From: Pseudomonadota bacterium
GTDB taxonomy: Bacteria; Pseudomonadota; Alphaproteobacteria; Azospirillales; Azospirillaceae
DNA length: 8,795 nucleotides
NCBI GenBank assembly: GCA_023412175.1
Contig: JAEYOB010000516.1
Coordinates: forward strand, 1 to 8,795
Direction: 5' to 3'
Both the position numbers and the translations under genes were made by a program. Position 1 is the first letter of the stretch. Every line of letters begins with the position of its first letter. The notes under the pieces were generated by a model. That model saw only the letters and a program-made list of their open reading frames with translations. It was not told the DNA's origin and searched no databases. Positions 1-6,639 of the stretch are shown one piece after another.

Positions 1-381
1 GTGACGCCGTCACGCCGCACCGGCGCCGACAACGAGGCGATCCTGCGCGCCCGCCTGACCGGGCCGAACGCCGAGGTGTGGGATGGCAGCGGCGAGAACC
101 CGTATTTCGCCTATCTCGCCCTGGCCGACGTGATCGTCTGCACCTGCGACAGCGTGTCCATGGTGTCGGAGGCGTGCTCCACCGGCAAGCCGGTGTACGT
201 GATCGAACTCGACGGCGGCTCGGCCAAGTTCCGCGCCTTCCTGGACGGGCTGTACCGCGACGGCATCGCCCGCCCCTTCACCGGGGAGCTGGAGAGCTGG
301 ACCTACCCGCCGCTGGACGAGACGCGCGAGGTCGCCGAAGCCGTGCGCCGCCGCCTGCTGGCCCGCCGGGGCCGGCCCTGA
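1..381 (+). CDS. ELM1-family (DUF1022) protein, 3' part only
   Basis: This is the C-terminal 126 residues of a protein resembling the 'mitochondrial fission ELM1' (DUF1022) family, which is found in plants and many proteobacteria and is thought to have a glycosyltransferase-like GT-B fold. The bacterial role is not established. Seen in the sequence: the reading frame is open from the first base, and the opening residues VTPSRRTG match an internal family motif, so the GTG at position 1 is not the start and the gene is cut by the window edge. Next come an N-P-Y segment (about residues 34-36) and the hallmark stretch ADVIVCTCDSVSMVSEA (about 43-59), then STGKPVYVIEL. In GT-B-like folds such a Ser/Glu-rich loop would sit at a nucleotide-binding site, which is inference here. 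The stop is TGA at 379-381. The next gene starts 79 bp downstream on the same strand. The family call is from memory of the motifs. Confidence 0.85.
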   Translation: MTPSRRTGADNEAILRARLTGPNAEVWDGSGENPYFAYLALADVIVCTCDSVSMVSEACSTGKPVYVIELDGGSAKFRAFLDGLYRDGIARPFTGELESWTYPPLDETREVAEAVRRRLLARRGRP

Positions 382-424
382 GCAGGGCAACGGGAAACCG
401 CTGTTTCTGCCCGGATCAAGGGGC

Positions 425-430
425 TATAAC
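425..430 (+). promoter_or_regulatory. candidate -10 box upstream of the 640-residue orf
   Basis: TATAAC stands out in very GC-rich DNA, 30 bp before the ATG at 461. With a 17-bp spacer the -35 hexamer would be TGTTTC (402-407), a weak match. Just upstream, 385-412 can fold as GGGCA/TGCCC enclosing CGG-GAAA-CCG, possibly a weak terminator for the ELM1-family gene; it has no T-run. If real, the next gene has its own promoter with a leader of about 25 nt. Confidence 0.3.
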
Positions 431-460
431 GGTCGGCCCGGTTCCTGCTGCGCGCGTATC

Positions 461-2383
461 ATGACTCTCCGCATCGCCACCTTCTCCAACGTCACCGGCG
501 GGGACAGCTTCTTCAAGGCGGCCGGGCACCCCCTGGCCGCCCCCAAGGCGGTCGCGCTGCTGGCGAGGCTGGCCGACGCCGGCCCGGTGGCGGTCTACGA
601 TCCGTACGGTCTGGCCGAACCGTTCGCCGAGCTCCACGACCTCTCCCGCGTCGCGGTCGGCGGCGTCTACGTGCAGGACGTGACCGCGGTCGGGCGCCGC
701 GTGCTCGGCCATGCGGCGCGGCCGGTCACCGAGCTGCCGGCGAGCGGCGCGGCCCTGGTGTTCGTGGTGGCCTTCGATTCGCAGAGGCTGGAGAACCACA
801 TCGCCCACCTCGTCCCAGCCGGCGTGCCGGTGGTGTCGCTGGACGGCATGCGCATCCCCGAGGACATGCTGACCGACCACGCGCATTACCTGTCCCGCTT
901 CAACTGGGCCACCAATTTCGGCTGGCTGCGGGACGAGCAGCCCCCAGGGGGAGCGGGGCGACACACCCGCATCGTCACCGCCAACTACTGGACCGGCTAC
1001 GGCGCCCGCGCGCCGCGGCTGTGGGCGCGGCTGATGGACGCCGACGGCGCCCCCCTGGCCGAATGGACGGACGCGATGCCGCCATCCGGCGGCACCATCG
1101 CCATCGACAGCCGACAGGTGCGCGCCCGCTTCGGCCTGGGCGACTTCTGCGGCTCGCTGTTCCTGCACGTGATCGGCGCCGCCGGGCACGACGTGGTGAA
1201 GTACATGCTCGACACCTTCGGCGAATCGGACATCGAGCTGTCCTGCACCCACGACGCCAACGCCTGGCCGGCCGACCTCTACGCCGGCCTGCCAGCGCCG
1301 AAGGAGGACGAGCGCGTCCTGCTGTGGATCCAGAACAGCCACCCGGCGGCCATCCCGCCCGGCACCGTGGGCCTGAGCCTGATGGGCCACAACGAGGTGC
1401 GGACGCTGGACCGCGCCGTCGCTCCCTTCGCCACCGTGGCGCTGGACGTGGCCGAGCTGTTCCCCGAGGCGCGCTGGCCTGCCCAGTTCGAGGTGCGCGC
1501 CGGCAAGCGCTTCGTCCGCCCGCGCTACGAGGTGGTCACGGCCGCCGGCCGCCGCCGCGTCGCCCACGTCAACGTGGAGCGCGACGACCTCACCCTCGAT
1601 CCCGCCCTGGCGACCCTGGCGCCGCTGCTGGGCAAGGGCCACCTCCTGCCGGCCCCGGTGCTGCCGCCGGAGCGCTGGCGCACCCTCCTGCTGCCCACGC
1701 CCATGAGCACCGCGCAGCGGGAGCTGCCGATCAAGGCGGTGGTCCACGACGCCGCCGGGCGCGTGGTGGCGGAGCACCGCTTCGGCAATCTGCGGCGGTC
1801 CGACAGCGTGGCGCTGGACGTCAGCGGCCTGCTGGACGGCGCGGCCCTGCCCGGCGGCTGGGGCCATGTGGAGCTGATGTACGATTTCGATGCCGGCCAG
1901 TGCGCCGATGGCTGGCTGCACGCCCTGTTCCGCTACGAGAACCGCGCCAGCGGCCACGCCGCCGACTCCAGCTTCGGCAGCCACGTCTTCAATACGGCGC
2001 TGACCTATCGCGGCGAGCCGCAGAGCTACCACGGCCATCCGCCGGGCCTCTCCACCCGGCTCTTCCTGCGCCTGGGGCCGGAGCCGCTGGACACCTTCGG
2101 CGTCCTGATCTACCCGGCCTCGACGCCGTGGCACGCCTCGTCGGACACGTCCCTGGTGCTGACCCGGCGCGACGGCGCCGAGGTGGCACGGCGGAAGATC
2201 GCCATCCCCTGCTCCGGCTCGCGCCTGTTCAGCCATCGCGAGACCTTTACCGAGGCGGAGCGTGCGGCGGCCGGCGAGAATGCCTACATCCTGATCCGCG
2301 ACACCACCTGCCGGCTGTTCGGCTATCAGGGCTGCCTGGATGTTGGCGGCGCCTTCAGCCTTGACCATATGTTCGGTTTTTGA
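461..2383 (+). CDS. conserved-looking hypothetical protein with repeated beta-sandwich modules (640 aa)
   Basis: I do not recognise this protein and assign no function. It has no signal peptide or membrane helix, so it is probably cytoplasmic. Residues 1-140 look like an alternating alpha/beta (Rossmann-like) domain: short hydrophobic strands VAVYDPYG (43-50), [10 protein letters not shown] (98-107) and VPVVSLDG (122-129), each followed by a helix. The rest is beta-rich and seems to repeat a module of 60-90 residues that ends in a strand plus helix: TIAIDSRQV (212-220), TVALDVAEL (325-333) and SVALDVSGL (449-457), with a possible more diverged copy at about 532-620. Two of the modules carry a turn of the type [10 protein letters not shown] (193-202) or [10 protein letters not shown] (430-439). 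Cys and His are frequent in the last 130 residues. The ATG at 461 has no good Shine-Dalgarno, but no better start was found. It lies between the ELM1-family gene and trxB on the same strand. Codon use matches a real GC-rich gene. Confidence 0.88.
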   Translation: MTLRIATFSNVTGGDSFFKAAGHPLAAPKAVALLARLADAGPVAVYDPYGLAEPFAELHDLSRVAVGGVYVQDVTAVGRRVLGHAARPVTELPASGAALVFVVAFDSQRLENHIAHLVPAGVPVVSLDGMRIPEDMLTDHAHYLSRFNWATNFGWLRDEQPPGGAGRHTRIVTANYWTGYGARAPRLWARLMDADGAPLAEWTDAMPPSGGTIAIDSRQVRARFGLGDFCGSLFLHVIGAAGHDVVKYMLDTFGESDIELSCTHDANAWPADLYAGLPAPKEDERVLLWIQNSHPAAIPPGTVGLSLMGHNEVRTLDRAVAPFATVALDVAELFPEARWPAQFEVRAGKRFVRPRYEVVTAAGRRRVAHVNVERDDLTLDPALATLAPLLGKGHLLPAPVLPPERWRTLLLPTPMSTAQRELPIKAVVHDAAGRVVAEHRFGNLRRSDSVALDVSGLLDGAALPGGWGHVELMYDFDAGQCADGWLHALFRYENRASGHAADSSFGSHVFNTALTYRGEPQSYHGHPPGLSTRLFLRLGPEPLDTFGVLIYPASTPWHASSDTSLVLTRRDGAEVARRKIAIPCSGSRLFSHRETFTEAERAAAGENAYILIRDTTCRLFGYQGCLDVGGAFSLDHMFGF

Positions 2384-2420
2384 CCCCAGACGCTCGATTT
2401 TCAACGGACGGCGAGAACCC

Positions 2421-3425
2421 ATGCCCGCGACGCTCCACACCAAGGTCCTCATCATCGGCGCCGGCCCGGCCGGCTACACCGCCGCCATCTACGCCGCGCG
2501 CGCCAACCTGGAACCCGTGCTGGTCCAGGGCATGCAGCCCGGCGGCCAGCTCACCATCACCACCGACGTCGAGAACTATCCGGGCTTCGCCGACCCGATC
2601 CAGGGCCCCTGGCTGATGGAGCAGATGGCCAAGCAGGCCGAGCACGTCGGCACCAGGCTGATGTTCGACGTCATCGTCGACGTGGATTTCACCCTGCGCC
2701 CCTTCGTGGCGAAGGGCGACTCCGGCGACACCTACACCGCCGACGCCGTGGTCATCGCCACCGGCGCGCAGGCGCGCTGGCTGGGCCTGCCCAGCGAGGA
2801 GGCGTTCCGCGGCTACGGCGTGTCGGCCTGCGCCACCTGCGACGGCTTCTTCTTCCGCGGCAAGGAGGTCGCGGTGATCGGCGGCGGCAACTCGGCGGTC
2901 GAGGAGGCGCTGTACCTCACCAACCACGCCTCCAAGGTGACGGTCGTGCACCGCCGCGACGCCTTCCGCTCCGAGAAGATCCTGCAGGACCGCCTGTTCC
3001 GCAACCCGAAGATCGAGGTGGTCTGGGACAGCGTGGTGGAGGAGATCGAGGGCACGGGCGACGGCAGCCTGACCAACCCGCGCGCCGTCACCGGCCTGCG
3101 CCTGAAGAACGTCAAGACCGGCGCGGTCTCCAGCCTTCCGGTCGAGGGCGTGTTCGTCGCCATCGGCCACTCGCCGGCCACCGAGGTGTTCAAAGGCAAG
3201 GTGGCGATGGACGAGGCCGGCTACATCCTGACCGCCCCGGACTCGACGGCCACCAACGTCCCCGGCGTGTTCGCGGCGGGCGACGTCAAGGACAAGGTCT
3301 ACCGCCAGGCGGTCACCGCCGCGGGCATGGGCTGCATGGCGGCGCTGGAGATCGAGCGCTGGCTGGCCACCAACGAGCCGGCCGCCGGCGCGCACGCCGT
3401 GCAGAGCCCGGCGGGCACCTGGTAA
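2421..3425 (+). CDS. trxB: thioredoxin-disulfide reductase
   Basis: Cytoplasmic FAD enzyme that passes electrons from NADPH to oxidised thioredoxin, feeding ribonucleotide reductase, peroxiredoxins and protein disulfide repair. At 334 residues it has the usual length of low-molecular-weight bacterial TrxB. Seen: FAD-binding GAGPAG (13-18); [16 protein letters not shown] (41-56), a family signature; redox-active C137-A-T-C140 followed by D141; NADPH-binding GGGNSA (154-159); HRRD (177-180), the arginine pair expected for NADP preference; and the second FAD motif GVFAAGDV (282-289). All key residues are present. The frame is open further upstream (to 2340), but ATG 2421 gives the normal TrxB N-terminus and is preceded by a modest GGCGAG-type ribosome site; the upstream part overlaps the previous gene. 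It lies 37 bp after the 640-residue orf and may be co-transcribed with it. It converges with dps, another redox-stress gene. Confidence 0.97.
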   Translation: MPATLHTKVLIIGAGPAGYTAAIYAARANLEPVLVQGMQPGGQLTITTDVENYPGFADPIQGPWLMEQMAKQAEHVGTRLMFDVIVDVDFTLRPFVAKGDSGDTYTADAVVIATGAQARWLGLPSEEAFRGYGVSACATCDGFFFRGKEVAVIGGGNSAVEEALYLTNHASKVTVVHRRDAFRSEKILQDRLFRNPKIEVVWDSVVEEIEGTGDGSLTNPRAVTGLRLKNVKTGAVSSLPVEGVFVAIGHSPATEVFKGKVAMDEAGYILTAPDSTATNVPGVFAAGDVKDKVYRQAVTAAGMGCMAALEIERWLATNEPAAGAHAVQSPAGTW

Positions 3426-3430
3426 GAACC

Positions 3431-3559
3431 CCCTCTCCCGCCCCGGGAGAGGGAGGGGCTCGCCCGTAGGGTGGGAGGGTGAGGGTAAATCCAAGGATCC
3501 TCGGCTTTACCCTCACCCGGCCGCCTGCGGCGGCCACCCTCTCCCGGGGCGGAAGAGGG
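3431..3559. repeat. nested inverted-repeat element between trxB and dps, probable two-way terminator
   Basis: Almost the whole 142-bp gap between the convergent trxB and dps is palindromic. The outer arms 3431-3453 and 3537-3559 are inverted copies of each other with one mismatch in 23. The left outer arm also folds on itself (CCCTCTCCCG / CGGGAGAGGG, 10 bp, 3-nt loop). An inner pair, 3477-3489 and 3506-3518, is a perfect 13-bp match (GGGTGAGGGTAAA / TTTACCCTCACCC) with AGGATCCT (3494-3501) near its centre. A third stem is GGCCGCC / GGCGGCC (3519-3525 / 3529-3535). There is no T-run, so intrinsic termination is not classical. The composition resembles the dispersed CCCTCTCCC...GGTGAGGG palindromes common between genes of GC-rich proteobacteria; copy number in this genome is unknown. 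Confidence 0.8.
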
Positions 3560-3567
3560 TTGAAGGC

Positions 3568-4038
3568 TCACTGCTCCAGCAGGCTGCGCAGCATCCACGC
3601 GGTCTTCTCGTGGATCTGCAGGCGCTGGGTCAGCAGGTCCGCGGTGGGCTGGTCGTTGGCCTCCTCGGCGGTCGGGAACACGGCGCGCGCCGTGCGGGCC
3701 ACCGCCTCGTGGCCTTCGACGAGCTGGCGGATCATGTCGTTCGCCTTCGGAACGCCCGTCTCCTCGGCGATGGTCGTCGTCTTGGTGAACTGCGAGAAGC
3801 TGCCCGGCGCCGGATAGCCCAGCGCGCGGATGCGCTCGGCGATCTCGTCCAGCGCGTTCCACAGCTCGGTGTACTGCTCCATGAACATGACATGGAGCGT
3901 GTTGAACATCGGCCCCGTCACGTTCCAGTGGAAGCTGTGCGTCTTCAGATACAGCGCGAAGGTGTCGGCGAGCACGCGGCTCAGCCCCTCCGCAATGGCC
4001 TTGCGGTCGGCTTCGGCGATGCCGATGTCGATCTGCAT
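3568..4038 (-). CDS. dps: Dps-family miniferritin
   Basis: Dodecameric ferritin-like protein that oxidises Fe(II), usually with hydrogen peroxide, stores the iron, and so protects DNA in stress or stationary phase. The 156-residue product shows the inter-subunit ferroxidase ligands: H37 in HSFHWNV (34-40), with H49 in LHVMF one helix turn further, and D64 / E68 in LDEIAER (63-69). These correspond to E. coli Dps H51, H63, D78 and E82 by motif alignment. The four-helix pattern fills the whole length. The N-terminus has only a few residues before helix A and lacks the Lys/Arg-rich tail that binds DNA in E. coli Dps; the C-terminus is also short (ends LLEQ). Direct DNA binding is therefore doubtful, an inference. 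The ATG is fixed by a strong GGAGG five bases upstream. It converges with trxB and diverges from panE. Confidence 0.95.
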   Translation of the reverse strand: MQIDIGIAEADRKAIAEGLSRVLADTFALYLKTHSFHWNVTGPMFNTLHVMFMEQYTELWNALDEIAERIRALGYPAPGSFSQFTKTTTIAEETGVPKANDMIRQLVEGHEAVARTARAVFPTAEEANDQPTADLLTQRLQIHEKTAWMLRSLLEQ

Positions 4039-4043
4039 GGAAA

Positions 4044-4048
4044 CCTCC
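4044..4048 (-). promoter_or_regulatory. ribosome binding site of dps
   Basis: GGAGG on the minus strand (CCTCC on plus), five bases before the ATG at 4038. It excludes the longer open frame that continues upstream to about 4081 in another phase. Confidence 0.85.
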
Positions 4049-4074
4049 TTGGTTGGTCCGTCTGCCTACCTTGT

Positions 4075-4094
4075 TTGGCACGGGCGCGTGTCAA
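4075..4094 (-). promoter_or_regulatory. dyad overlapping a perfect -35 hexamer upstream of dps
   Basis: On the minus strand 4089-4094 reads TTGACA, the exact sigma-70 -35 consensus. Seventeen bases further lies AGGTAG (4066-4071), a poor -10. The -35 is embedded in a dyad, TTGGCAC-N6-GTGTCAA on the plus strand (4075-4081 / 4088-4094), six of seven positions symmetric. A weak -10 under a strong -35 with an overlapping dyad would fit an activator- or repressor-controlled stress promoter. Which regulator is not visible: it does not fit the symmetry of T-N11-A LysR sites. Confidence 0.4.
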
Positions 4095-4100
4095 CCCCAC

Positions 4101-4195
4101 TGCGCCCAATAGCCGCACCCCCGAGCTACTCCCTCGGCCCGCCCCCTATCCGAAGGGCGTGGCGCACTGCACCGGCCTTGGGCTATTGCCGCGCA
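4101..4195. repeat. imperfect long inverted repeat in the dps-panE divergent region
   Basis: CAATAGCC (4107-4114) and GGCTATTG (4181-4188) are perfect 8-bp inverted copies. Allowing a small mismatch and a one-base shift, the match extends outwards to TGCGC (4101-4105) and GCGCA (4191-4195). The interior holds a small stem, CCGAG / CTCGG (4121-4125 / 4133-4137). This may be an intergenic repeat or chance. The rest of the 204-bp gap holds the dps promoter region and a TATCAT (4212-4217) that could be a panE -10, but no good -35 was found at the right distance. Confidence 0.4.
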
Positions 4196-4232
4196 GCGAT
4201 GGTGCCTCCACTATCATCGGGAGAGCGGCAAG

Positions 4233-4237
4233 GGAGG
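4233..4237 (+). promoter_or_regulatory. ribosome binding site of panE, decides the start
   Basis: GGAGG within AGGGAGGA, five bases before ATG 4243. The reading frame is open for more than 600 bases upstream, antisense to dps, so this site and the Rossmann N-terminus directly after the ATG fix the true start. Confidence 0.85.
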
Positions 4238-4242
4238 ACAGG

Positions 4243-5163
4243 ATGCGAATCGCAGTCATGGGGGCCGGCGCAGTCGGCGGCTATTTCGGCGCCAGGCTCC
4301 TGGCCGCCGGGGCGGACGTGGCGTTCCTGGCGCGCGGCCGGCATCTGGCGGCCATCCTCCAGGACGGCCTGCGCATCGAGAGCACGTCGGGCGAGCTGCT
4401 CCTGACCGACATCGTCGCCACCGACGATCCCGCCGCCGTCGGCCCGGTGGACGTGGTGCTGTTCGCCGTCAAGCTGTGGGACACCGAGGCCGCCGCCGCC
4501 ATCCGGCCGCTGATCGGCCCGGAGACCGCGGTCATCACCCTGCAGAACGGCGTCACCAGCCTGGACGTGCTGACCGCCGCGCTGGGGCCGAAGCACGTGG
4601 CGGGCGGCGTCGCCCACATCGCCGCGCAGGTCTTCGCGCCGGGCGTCATCCGCCACACCGGCACGCTCGCGCGCATGAGCTTCGGCGAGCTGGACGGCAG
4701 CCGGTCGGAGCGGCTGACGCAGTTCCACGGCCTGGCGGCCCTCGCCGGCTTCGACGCCATCTTCAGCACCGACATCCTGTCGATGATCTGGGAGAAGTTC
4801 ACCTTCCTGGCGCCGCTCAGCGGCGTCACCGCGGTGACCCGGCAGCCGGTCGGCGTGATCCGCGCGGTGCCGGAGACGCGCGCGCTGTTCCTCGACGCGG
4901 TGGCGGAGGTGGCGCGCGTCGCACACGCCAAGGGCGTCACGCTGGGCGCCGACGTCATAGACCGCATCGGCGGGCTGATCGACGCCCTGGTGCCGGAGAT
5001 GAAATCCTCCATGCTCAACGACCTGGAGCGCGGCGGCCGGCTGGAGCTGCCCTGGCTGTCCGGCGCCGTCGCCCGGATGGGTCAGGAGCTGTCGGTGCCC
5101 ACCCCCGTTCACCGCACCATCGCCGCAGCGCTGGCGCCCTACGCGGACGGCTCGCCGAAGTAA
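4243..5163 (+). CDS. panE: 2-dehydropantoate 2-reductase (ketopantoate reductase) family
   Basis: NADPH-dependent reduction of 2-dehydropantoate to (R)-pantoate, a step towards pantothenate and coenzyme A, in the cytoplasm. The 306-residue product has the family's usual size. Seen: N-terminal Rossmann motif GAGAVGG (7-13); AVK (75-77) at the end of a strand; LQNG (100-103) with N102 matching the substrate/cofactor Asn of E. coli PanE (N98); K185 in WEKFTFLAPLSGVTAVTR, matching the catalytic lysine K176; and SSMLNDLERGGRLE (255-268), with E268 matching E256. All catalytic positions are kept. Alphaproteobacteria often carry several paralogues of this family, and some act on other 2-oxo acids, so the exact substrate is less certain than the fold. 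It is divergent from dps and converges with the membrane-protein gene, with 19 bp between the stops. No other pantothenate gene is in the window. Confidence 0.88.
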   Translation: MRIAVMGAGAVGGYFGARLLAAGADVAFLARGRHLAAILQDGLRIESTSGELLLTDIVATDDPAAVGPVDVVLFAVKLWDTEAAAAIRPLIGPETAVITLQNGVTSLDVLTAALGPKHVAGGVAHIAAQVFAPGVIRHTGTLARMSFGELDGSRSERLTQFHGLAALAGFDAIFSTDILSMIWEKFTFLAPLSGVTAVTRQPVGVIRAVPETRALFLDAVAEVARVAHAKGVTLGADVIDRIGGLIDALVPEMKSSMLNDLERGGRLELPWLSGAVARMGQELSVPTPVHRTIAAALAPYADGSPK

Positions 5164-5182
5164 CAGGGCGCAGGGGGGACCG

Positions 5183-6319
5183 TCAGGCGGCGCGCCCCGA
5201 CAACGCCTTCACCTTGTCGGCCAGCGCGGCCATGCTGTCGATGATCGACAGAGGGGACGCACCGTCCTCGGCCTTCTGCGCCGGGGCGGACGCCGCCCCG
5301 CCGAAGGTGCTGTAGAACGAGATGAAGTCCTGCGTCGGCTTGCTCGACGCCTCGAAATACGAGAACCCGAGATGGGCGTGGGTTATCGAGTTCATGAACT
5401 TCAGCTCGGCCGTTATCATCCTCAATGACACGCTGATGATCACGAATATCGAAAACACGGAAAGAACCCTGTTGAACACACCCGATATGTACGTCACGTC
5501 GGTGTTCGATGCTGACTTGAGCAAATTGTGAATGGACTTCTCGGTCTCCTGAATGGCGGCATTGAAGGCGTCTTTCCTTTGCTGCGCCATATCCGCCATC
5601 TCTTTCACCACGTCCCGCAACTGCGCGATGTACCGCTTCTGGGTCGCCGGATCGAGCTTCGCGAAATAATCCCCCGCGCTCGGCTCCGGCGACTTCGCCT
5701 CATAGTGCTGGTAGCCGGTGTCGTGGATTGAAAATGTGTTGGTGACCACCTGCCGGTCCTGCCCGAGCATGATGGCCGTCACAGACAGATTGTAGGATAC
5801 GGTTCGTCTCCCCTGGGGGTCGCTGCTCTGCCCCATGCCGATGCCGATGTACGAATAGGTCGACCGGCCCATCCCCGTCGATATCGGCACGCTCGCCTGG
5901 AACGAAGACCAGCGCATCGCCAGTTCCTGGACGCCCGGCTTCGGCGTGTCCAGCAGGGCCTCCAGGGACACCGCGGTGTTCAGCGTCTTCCGGGCGGCCG
6001 CGATGATGTTGTCCGCGTTCCTCACAGCCTCGGCAATCTGGTCGCGCTGCCGGAACTGCACATCCAGTTCGGAAAAGACGACGCCTTCGCTTTCCGCCGG
6101 TCTTTCAAAGCGCAGGCTGGAAAAGAACTGCGAATAGGACGCGAAGAACAGCCCGAAAACGCAGACCACGATGAGCAGCGCCAGCCACCCGATCTTCCGC
6201 TGGGAGGCGCGTATCGCCTCGCGATAGTCGGAGGTGTCGAGCATCCTGGGGGGTGCGAAGGAGTCGACGACGCGGGCGCTGTCGAGCGGCGCGGCAACGG
6301 GCAACGTGACCTCACTCAT
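5183..6319 (-). CDS. uncharacterised two-helix membrane protein with large extracytoplasmic domain
   Basis: I do not recognise this 378-residue protein. Seen: a cytoplasmic N-terminus of about 42 residues rich in Arg/Lys near the membrane (REAIRASQRK, 33-42); a first membrane helix at about 43-65 (IGWLALLIVVCVFGLFFASYS); a large middle domain; and a second helix at about 282-300 (VFNRVLSVFSIFVIISVSL), followed by a tail of about 78 residues. The positive-inside pattern predicts both ends in the cytoplasm and about 215 residues outside. That domain has an Ala-rich helical start (93-115), a beta-rich centre with Gly/Ser/Tyr (148-200), and a long charged helix at 225-272 that looks like a coiled coil leading to helix 2. 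A signal anchor rather than cleavage is likely. The stop at 5183 faces panE. Base composition is clearly more A+T-rich than its neighbours (for example 5390-5540), suggesting transfer or relaxed constraint. Start chosen from the ribosome site. Confidence 0.82.
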   Translation of the reverse strand: MSEVTLPVAAPLDSARVVDSFAPPRMLDTSDYREAIRASQRKIGWLALLIVVCVFGLFFASYSQFFSSLRFERPAESEGVVFSELDVQFRQRDQIAEAVRNADNIIAAARKTLNTAVSLEALLDTPKPGVQELAMRWSSFQASVPISTGMGRSTYSYIGIGMGQSSDPQGRRTVSYNLSVTAIMLGQDRQVVTNTFSIHDTGYQHYEAKSPEPSAGDYFAKLDPATQKRYIAQLRDVVKEMADMAQQRKDAFNAAIQETEKSIHNLLKSASNTDVTYISGVFNRVLSVFSIFVIISVSLRMITAELKFMNSITHAHLGFSYFEASSKPTQDFISFYSTFGGAASAPAQKAEDGASPLSIIDSMAALADKVKALSGRAA

Positions 6320-6327
6320 CGCGCTCG

Positions 6328-6332
6328 CCTCC
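6328..6332 (-). promoter_or_regulatory. ribosome binding site of the membrane-protein gene, decides the start
   Basis: GGAGG on the minus strand, eight bases before ATG 6319 (protein start MSEVTLP). The frame stays open upstream to 6532, but that extension encodes a Cys/Arg/Trp-rich, non-protein-like stretch. An in-frame ATG at 6334 overlaps this ribosome site and is less likely. Confidence 0.75.
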
Positions 6333-6388
6333 ATTCCGGGCCATCCCAAAAGATATGTTTCCCTCAACATCGCCGAAAATGCGATGAA

Positions 6389-6416
6389 GTGCCGCATCAT
6401 GCATTCGATACGGCAC
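6389..6416. promoter_or_regulatory. 28-bp dyad, possible operator
   Basis: Outer arms GTGCCG (6389-6394) and CGGCAC (6411-6416) are perfect, and after one mismatched pair the symmetry resumes with ATC / GAT (6396-6398 / 6407-6409). ATGCAT lies near the centre (6399-6404). It is about 70-97 bp upstream of the membrane-protein start on that gene's strand, a usual place for an operator or activator site. It could also be an RNA hairpin in the leader. Confidence 0.4.
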
Positions 6417-6566
6417 GAACACCACCGCCTTTCGATCCATTGGTTGATGCCGTCGAGTCCACAAACAACCCAATTCCGCGTTCCGGAAGGAAGCAGACCC
6501 GGACGGAACCGAGACGAACAGCCGCAGCGCATCGAAAGAGGATTCTTTGCCGGTTGCGTCTGGGGC

Positions 6567-6572
6567 TACAAT
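6567..6572 (+). promoter_or_regulatory. candidate -10 box of the EF-G-like gene
   Basis: TACAAT, five of six to TATAAT, 72 bp before the ATG. TTCTTT (6543-6548) at 18 bp is the best-spaced -35; TTGCCG (6547-6552) is a better hexamer but only 14 bp away. Weak evidence overall. Confidence 0.3.
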
Positions 6573-6633
6573 GCGGCTTTCGCCAGTCCCGCAGCGGTCT
6601 GAGCGCAGGCCGCGCGATCAAGACAATGCCAAT

Positions 6634-6639
6634 GGGAGG
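6634..6639 (+). promoter_or_regulatory. ribosome binding site of the EF-G-like gene, decides the start
   Basis: GGGAGG, five bases before ATG 6645. The alternative GTG at 6639 shares its first base with this site, so it cannot be the start if the site is used. Confidence 0.85.

Larger units (their letters stand above)
6335..6633. other. divergent intergenic control region
   Basis: The 325-bp gap between the membrane-protein gene (-) and the EF-G-like gene (+) holds no convincing gene. It is less GC-rich than the flanking coding DNA. Visible elements: the dyad at 6389-6416 (listed separately), a hairpin TCCGG / CCGGA (6482-6486 / 6499-6503) next to GTTCCG / CGGAAC (6480-6485 / 6504-6509), and a candidate -10 box at 6567-6572. 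On the minus strand, ATATCTTTT (6345-6353 region) is a possible -10 for the membrane gene, but no good -35 accompanies it. Confidence 0.6.

Noticed and set aside
1021..2364. 447-codon plus-strand frame within the 640-residue gene
   Set aside because: Arg/Pro/Gly-rich +1 shadow without a ribosome site or domain pattern.
2340..2420. 27-residue N-terminal extension of TrxB
   Set aside because: It overlaps the preceding gene, and the family's N-terminus begins right after ATG 2421.
416..2455. 679-codon open frame on the minus strand opposite the unknown protein
   Set aside because: It mirrors the codon structure of the plus-strand gene. Its product is Gly/Ala/Arg/His/Gln-rich with no domain pattern, which is typical of antisense frames in GC-rich DNA.
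2355..3494. 379-codon minus-strand frame opposite trxB
   Set aside because: It is antisense to a fully recognisable TrxB, its translation has no protein-like pattern, and it runs through the intergenic palindrome.
3426..3567. CRISPR array or small RNA gene in the trxB-dps gap
   Set aside because: The symmetry is inverted, not regularly spaced direct repeats. No promoter or T-run supports a separate RNA gene.
3610..4242. Upstream extension of the panE frame across dps
   Set aside because: It is antisense to dps and low-complexity; a strong ribosome site and a normal Rossmann N-terminus start at 4243.
6500..6530. EcfG-type promoter from GGAAC at 6505-6509
   Set aside because: No matching CGTT-type -10 was found 16-18 bases downstream.
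6320..6532. 71-residue N-terminal extension of the membrane protein
   Set aside because: Cys/Arg/Trp-rich and not protein-like; GGAGG at 6328-6332 fits the start at 6319. The stretch is better read as promoter DNA.
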